64,000 nt of DNA from JADMJV01 sp964649085 (GTDB lineage Bacteria > Vulcanimicrobiota > Xenobia > Xenobiales > JADMJV01): contig CAZYPN010000017.1 in NCBI GenBank assembly GCA_964649085.1, positions 1 through 64,000 of the forward strand, given 5' to 3'. The notes beneath the pieces were generated by a model that saw only the letters and a program-made list of their open reading frames with translations, did not search any database and was not told the DNA's origin. Position numbers and translations under genes: made by a program. This document shows positions 59,962 to 64,000 of the stretch, piece after piece (position 1 is the first letter of the stretch; every line of letters begins with the position of its first letter).

Positions 59962-62003
59962 AAACCGTCGATCTGACCCAGGTTCCGCTGCTGGCGGCCG
60001 AACCCGCCAGCCCGCTGGGAGCGCCCGCCCATCTGGGTTTTCGCTCGGGAGTGGCCCCCTTCTTGCGCGGCCCCTACGCCAGCATGTACACTCAGCGGCC
60101 CTGGACGGTGCGCCAGTACGCGGGCTTTTCCACGGCCGAAGAGTCCAACCGCTTCTACCGCCGCAACCTGGCCATGGGGCAAAAGGGCCTGTCCATTGCC
60201 TTCGACCTGGCCACCCATCGCGGCTACGACAGCGACCACCCCCGCGTCGTCGGCGACGTGGGAAAGGCCGGCGTGGCCATCGACAGCATTCTGGATATGC
60301 GCATTCTGTTCGAGGGCATTCCTCTCGACCAGATGTCGGTCTCGATGACCATGAACGGGGCCGTCATTCCCATCCTGGCGCTCTATATCGTGGCCGCCGA
60401 GGAGCAGGGGGTGCCGCCCGAAAAACTCACCGGCACCATCCAAAACGACATTCTCAAAGAGTTTATGGTGCGCAACACCTATATCTATCCGCCCGCGCCT
60501 TCGATGCGGCTGATCTCCGATATCTTCGCCTACACCTCGGCTCATATGCCCAAGTTCAACTCGATCTCCATTTCGGGCTACCACATGCAGGAAGCCGGGG
60601 CCACCCCCGATCTGGAATTGGCCTACACGCTGGCCGACGGGCTGGAATACGTGCGGGCCGGCTTGAAGGCCGGGCTCAAAGTGGACCAGTTTGCCCCCCG
60701 CTTTAGCTTCTTCTTCGGTATCAGCATGAACTTGCTCAGCGAAATCGCCAAATTGCGCGCGGCCCGCCTGTTGTGGTCCAAGCTGATGCGCGGTTTCGAG
60801 CCGCAAAGCTCGAAATCGATGTGCCTGCGCACCCACTGCCAGACTTCGGGCTGGTCGTTGACCGCCCAGGACCCCTTCAACAACGTAGCCCGCACCTGCA
60901 TCGAAGCGCTGGCGGCCGTACTGGGCGGCACCCAGAGCCTGCATACCAACGCGCTGGACGAAGCCATCGCTTTGCCCAGCGAGTTTTCCGCCCGCATCGC
61001 CCGCAACACCCAGCTGCTGCTGGCCGACGAATGCGACATCGTGCGCAGCGTCGACCCCTTTGGCGGCTCGCAGGTTGTGGAGCAGCTCACAGCCGAGCTG
61101 GCCGAACAGGCCTGGGGCTGGATTCAGGAAAGTGAGGAACTCGGCGGCATGGCCGCGGCCATTTCGGCCGGACTGCCCCAGCGCCGCATCGAGGAGGCCG
61201 CGGCTCGCCGCCAGGCGCTGATCGACTCGGGCAAAGACGCCATCATCGGCCTGAACCGATACCGCCTGGACCACGAAGAGCCTCTGGATATTCTCGAAGT
61301 CGACAACGCCAGCGTTCGCGAGGCCCAGCTTGAACGGCTTCGGCAACTCAAAGAGCAACGCGACGCCGCCCGGGTCGAAAGCGCACTACAGCAACTACAA
61401 GAGGGCGTGGCCGGCAGCGGTAACAGCCTGGAGCTGGCCGTGCAAGCGGCTCGAGCCGGAGCCACCGTGGGCGAGATGTCGCTGGCCATGGAACGCGTCT
61501 TTTCGCGCCACAAAGCCCGCCCGGCCACTGTCAGCGGAGTCTACCTGAGGGAGTCCCAGCACATGCAGGCTGTTCAACAGTGCCTTCAGGCCACTGCCGA
61601 CTTCGAGCAAAAGCATGGTCGACGCCCGCGCATCCTGGTGGCCAAAATGGGCCAGGACGGGCACGACCGCGGGGCCAAGGTTATTGCCGCGGCCTTCGCC
61701 GACCTGGGTTTCGACGTCGACCTGGGGCCGCTGTTCAGCGTGCCCGAGGAAGTGGCCCAGCAGGCCCTGGACAACGACGTGCACCTTGTGGGCGTTTCGA
61801 GCCTGGCCGGGGGCCACAAAACGCTGGTTCCCGCCCTCATTCAAGAGCTGCGCCGGCTGGGCCGCCCCGAGGTGCTGGTGGTGGCCGGTGGGGTCATTCC
61901 CCAGCAGGACGAGGCCTTCTTGCTCAAGGCCGGTTGCGCGGCCGTGTTCGGGCCAGGAACGGTGATCCCCGAGGCCGCCCTCAAGCTGCTCTCGCTGCTG
62001 TAG
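59958..62003 (+). CDS. mutB: Methylmalonyl-CoA mutase large subunit
   Basis: 681 residues. The catalytic TIM-barrel contains PYASMYTQRPWTVRQYAGFS, SIAFDLATHRGYDSDHPRVV and SVSMTMNGAVIPILALYIVA. The C-terminal cobalamin-binding domain has the base-off His motif KMGQDGHDRGAKVIAAAFAD with GVSSLAGGHKTLVPALIQEL and VVAGGVIPQQD. Adenosylcobalamin-dependent isomerisation of methylmalonyl-CoA to succinyl-CoA links propionate, odd-chain fatty acid and branched amino acid breakdown to the TCA cycle. The MeaB/ArgK chaperone gene is not in the window. Confidence 0.97.
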   Translation: MKTVDLTQVPLLAAEPASPLGAPAHLGFRSGVAPFLRGPYASMYTQRPWTVRQYAGFSTAEESNRFYRRNLAMGQKGLSIAFDLATHRGYDSDHPRVVGDVGKAGVAIDSILDMRILFEGIPLDQMSVSMTMNGAVIPILALYIVAAEEQGVPPEKLTGTIQNDILKEFMVRNTYIYPPAPSMRLISDIFAYTSAHMPKFNSISISGYHMQEAGATPDLELAYTLADGLEYVRAGLKAGLKVDQFAPRFSFFFGISMNLLSEIAKLRAARLLWSKLMRGFEPQSSKSMCLRTHCQTSGWSLTAQDPFNNVARTCIEALAAVLGGTQSLHTNALDEAIALPSEFSARIARNTQLLLADECDIVRSVDPFGGSQVVEQLTAELAEQAWGWIQESEELGGMAAAISAGLPQRRIEEAAARRQALIDSGKDAIIGLNRYRLDHEEPLDILEVDNASVREAQLERLRQLKEQRDAARVESALQQLQEGVAGSGNSLELAVQAARAGATVGEMSLAMERVFSRHKARPATVSGVYLRESQHMQAVQQCLQATADFEQKHGRRPRILVAKMGQDGHDRGAKVIAAAFADLGFDVDLGPLFSVPEEVAQQALDNDVHLVGVSSLAGGHKTLVPALIQELRRLGRPEVLVVAGGVIPQQDEAFLLKAGCAAVFGPGTVIPEAALKLLSLL

Positions 62004-62034
62004 TACTTCGGGAGTACGGCCAGCGCTAAGCTCA
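62000..62034 (+). promoter_or_regulatory. Conserved bipartite element upstream of the Uma2-type gene
   Basis: GTAGTACTTCGG (62000-62011), 13 bases, then GCTAAGCTCA (62025-62034). It is the same element as at 40427, with identical spacing. It starts on the last bases of mutB and lies 52 bases before the ATG. It is probably a promoter or operator recognised by a specific factor. Confidence 0.5.
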
Positions 62035-62085
62035 TCTCCTCCGCAGGCCGGAGGACAGGTTGAGCCCGAGAGGAACTACATCACC

Positions 62086-62835
62086 ATGGCAGATCCCCAA
62101 CTCCGCGAAGAAGACCGCATCGTGCTCGACATCTCTCATCTTGAGATCGAGGACGGTGAACCCGTGGACAACATCTTCTCGGAAAAGCAAATGAGGCTTC
62201 TGACCGAAAGCCTCTATGCCTCGTGGCGAAATCCCGACGGATCAACCCCGGTTTTCGCCGCCTTTGCCAACGTCGGCCTGTTTTACGCCGTGAACCAGGC
62301 CCCTGTCGTTCCCGACGTCATGGTGTCCCTCGACATCGTGGCCCGACCCGACCCTTCGGACAAGTCGACTCTTTCCTATTTCTGCTGGGAGCACGGCAAA
62401 CCGCCCGATATCGTTATCGAAATCGTTTCCAATCGTGAAGGCGGCGAAGATTCTACCAAGCTTGAGCACTATGCCCGCATCGGAGTGGCCTATTATGCCA
62501 TCTACGATCCCGACCTCAAGTTGAGCAAAAGACCTTTGCGGCTGTTTTCTCGCCAAGCCAATACCTACGTTCCCTTTGTCGACCCTAGCTGGCTTCCAGA
62601 ATTGGGGCTGGGACTGTGTCTCTGGAAGGGATGCTATGAGGGAACGGAGGGCACCTGGCTGCGCTGGGTCAACGACCGACGCGAGATGCTGGCCACCGGA
62701 GCCGAGGGCCTGGCCGCCGCCCAGGCTGAGGCCGCTGCCGCCCAGGCTGAGGCCGCCGCCGCCCATGCCAGGGCCGCCCACGCTGAGGCCGAGGCGGAGG
62801 CCCTTCGCCAGCAGCTGCGCCAGCTGCAAGGCTAG
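62086..62835 (+). CDS. Uma2-family (DUF820) putative endonuclease
   Basis: 249 residues. The PD-(D/E)XK-like DUF820 core is present: VFAAFANVGLFYAVNQAPVV, PDVMVSLDIVARPDPSDKS (PDV), PPDIVIEIVSNREGGEDSTK (EIVS..K), and YARIGVAYYAIYDPDL. The last 45 residues are a run of Ala/Glu heptad repeats (AAAQAEAAAAHARA) ending in a coiled coil, common in cyanobacterial Uma2 proteins. The function is unknown although a nuclease is predicted. It has the conserved bipartite element upstream. A GAGAGG site lies 13 bases before the ATG. Confidence 0.85.
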   Translation: MADPQLREEDRIVLDISHLEIEDGEPVDNIFSEKQMRLLTESLYASWRNPDGSTPVFAAFANVGLFYAVNQAPVVPDVMVSLDIVARPDPSDKSTLSYFCWEHGKPPDIVIEIVSNREGGEDSTKLEHYARIGVAYYAIYDPDLKLSKRPLRLFSRQANTYVPFVDPSWLPELGLGLCLWKGCYEGTEGTWLRWVNDRREMLATGAEGLAAAQAEAAAAQAEAAAAHARAAHAEAEAEALRQQLRQLQG

Positions 62836-62925
62836 TTCTAAACAGCTGTTCCCGGAAGCGAAGCGGACCGAACAGAAGTTCGGAACCAACATCGGTCCTC
62901 GGAGCGGAGCGAGGAGGGCCAGGGG

Positions 62926-63651
62926 CTAGAGCGAACAGCCCGCGGGCGTTTCTTGGGAGAGGCGCAGCAGCAACTGTTCCCCACTGGGGCTCAGCCCCAG
63001 TCGCGGCAGCAACTGCTGGACGCGCTGGCGGGGAAGCCAGCCCCCCACGGCCGCATTGAGTCGAGCCGCCGTGGTGGAATCGGTGAACGAGCGGTCGTCG
63101 GGAAACATCTGGTAGAGCTCCCGAGCCAGGCCGCTCTGCTGTTGCAGGTAATACTTCTGGTGATAGTCCTCAGCCCGGGTAAAGGTGCCCAAGGACTCTA
63201 CCTCGGTCAGGCCGCGCTTGCGGGCAGCCTGTTCTTGCTCGGGGTTGTGGAAGAACACGGCGCTGCGATACTGGCGGCTGAAGCTGCGACCGCCGAAGCT
63301 GCCTTCCTTCAGGGCCACGGCCAGCAGGTCGTCATAGGAAATGAGGCGCGGGTCGAAGTCGATCTGGATGGCCTCGCTGTGATCGCCCAATTGGTAATAG
63401 GTGGGGTTGGGGCGAGTGCCGCCGCAGTAGCCCACGCGGGTGCGCAGCACCCCTTCGAGACTCCCGAACCGGGAGTCCGGGCCCCAGAATCAGCCCAGGG
63501 CGAAGGTGGCGGTCTGAAAAGTCGCTTTGCCGTCCTGCTCCAAAGGTGGCAGGGGCCGGGTGGCGTTGCCACCGGGTGGGTGAGGTGAAGAGAACATTCG
63601 GGTTGCTCCAAATCCAAGCGTCATCAGTAAAAAGAGAAAAAACCAGCGCAT
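62926..63651 (-). CDS. msrA: Selenocysteine-containing peptide methionine sulfoxide reductase A
   Basis: 241 codons from ATG 63651. The family active-site motif GCFWG is encoded ATFALG-TGA-FWGPDSRF, with TGA at 63490-63492 (codon 54) exactly at the catalytic Cys. Both sides are the same frame, and the sequence after the TGA (RTRVGYCGGTRPNPTYYQLG, DHSEAIQIDFDPRLISYDDL) is canonical MsrA. A SECIS-like hairpin follows (next entry). A signal-type hydrophobic N-terminus (WFFLFLLMTLGFGA) predicts export. C-terminal Cys near the end (ETPAGCSL) may be the resolving residue. It repairs oxidised methionine. If UGA were read as stop, two useless fragments would result. Confidence 0.88.
63458..63478 (-). 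promoter_or_regulatory. Putative bacterial SECIS hairpin in msrA
   Basis: Counting the first base after the UGA as 1, bases 12-32 can form GGACTCCC / GGGAGTCT (with one terminal G-U pair) around the loop GGTTC. A GG-U at the 5' side of the apical loop and a distance of 16-37 bases are the requirements of SelB-binding bacterial SECIS elements. The bases also encode the conserved PDSRFGSLE stretch. Confidence 0.6.
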
Positions 63652-63809
63652 CTGAAAGGCAACTTCCCGACCGGACCAGGCGTTCCCTTGAAGCAAAACT
63701 TGGCGGAGCTGTAACAATTTGTTCAAATTCGACCGCCCGGGTTCCCACCAGAGCGCCGACCTGAGGGCTCTACAGTAAGTTCATCCACAGGATGAAAGGA
63801 AGACCCACA

Positions 63810-64000
63810 ATGTCGCTCATTCGCCCTCAGTTCTTCAGCTTCAACTTCTTCGAAGGCTTCCCCCACTCGGCACCCTTTGCCGAACGATTGCTGGCCAGCG
63901 CCGCCGAGCTTCCCCGCTTTGACTTCAGTTGGCTTCAGGCCGTGATGCAGAAAGGTGGAAAGGGAGACCAGTTGTTGAGCAGCTGGGAAGACATGCCCGG
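63810..64000 (+). CDS. Start of an unknown protein, cut by the window edge
   Basis: ATG 63810 (AAAGGA upstream) opens a frame that runs past the window end: SLIRPQFFSFNFFEGFPHSA, then a helical part with ELPRFDFSWLQAVMQ. The aromatic, Ser/Pro-containing N-terminus resembles leaders of the other flexible-leader proteins in this window. No family can be recognised from 63 residues. Confidence 0.55.
   Translation, partial: MSLIRPQFFSFNFFEGFPHSAPFAERLLASAAELPRFDFSWLQAVMQKGGKGDQLLSSWEDMP

Noticed and set aside
62836..62925. CGGAGCGGAGCGAGG-type repeats as a mobile element end
   Set aside because: Short GC-rich repeats between two genes without target duplication or transposase; more likely a weak terminator or noise.

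Overview
The window is a GC-rich stretch (low 60s percent by eye) of a bacterial chromosome with almost no spacer DNA. The content suggests a diderm, flagellated heterotroph that uses c-di-GMP signalling: gyrB/gyrA, recF, YciB, an SPOR protein, two M23/M3 peptidases, proximal-rod flagellar genes with a sigma-28-type factor, two HD-GYP proteins, a GGDEF-like response regulator and B12-dependent methylmalonyl-CoA mutase. No gene fixes the phylum. Many proteins match no family I know, which fits a poorly sampled lineage. Starts are often GTG, TTG and possibly CTG.

Layout. 0.2-0.7 kb: decayed IS66 transposase. 0.7-6.5 kb (minus): gyrB, gyrA and a Tet-like MFS exporter. 6.7-11.7 kb: GT4 glycosyltransferase, divergent recF plus a DciA-like protein with an extra zinc-ribbon half, a DUF4870-like membrane protein and an M23 peptidase. 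11.8-13.4 kb: yciB, SRP RNA, tRNA-Ser(GGA), tRNA-Ser(CGA), tadA overlapping a tRNA, and tRNA-Arg(CCG). 13.4-17.6 kb: two coupled HD-GYP membrane proteins and cystathionine beta-synthase. 17.7-21.1 kb: a Gly-rich, possibly papain-like protein, a TPR protein and a membrane protein. 21.1-25.7 kb (minus): fliK-like, flhB-C-domain-like, flgF, flgG, flgJ-like, a terminator and a fliA-type sigma gene. 25.9-29.3 kb (plus): TldE/PmbA-like protein, cupin-like protein and a large Rossmann-fold protein.

29.3-37.0 kb is a long minus-strand run: M3 oligoendopeptidase, SPOR protein, REC-GGDEF protein, ribF, three unknown genes and a phosphodiester glycosidase. 37.1-40.7 kb: GH63-like glucosidase and two small conserved genes. 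40.7-43.6 kb: a Rossmann-like protein and groES-groEL, preceded by helically phased direct repeats. 43.9-54.9 kb is the most unfamiliar part. It holds a giant 34-residue-repeat protein ending in a zinc ribbon, three small paralogous helical proteins, a MerR-type regulator, a LysM-like protein, a DUF6941-like protein and several proteins with flexible Ser/Pro-rich N-termini like type III secretion signals. 54.9-56.4 kb is a lower-GC ATPase plus PD-(D/E)XK-like nuclease pair, a candidate defence module. 56.5-62.0 kb: SrkA-like kinase, a 53-residue membrane peptide, methylmalonyl-CoA epimerase and mutase mutA-mutB. 62.0-64.0 kb: a Uma2-type nuclease, an msrA whose catalytic Cys codon is an in-frame TGA followed by a SECIS-like hairpin (a probable selenoprotein), and the start of one more gene.

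The strongest new observations are the selenocysteine MsrA, the ATPase/nuclease pair, the 34-residue-repeat protein with its small-paralogue neighbourhood, the phased repeats upstream of groES, and a 35-bp bipartite element shared by two unlinked genes.
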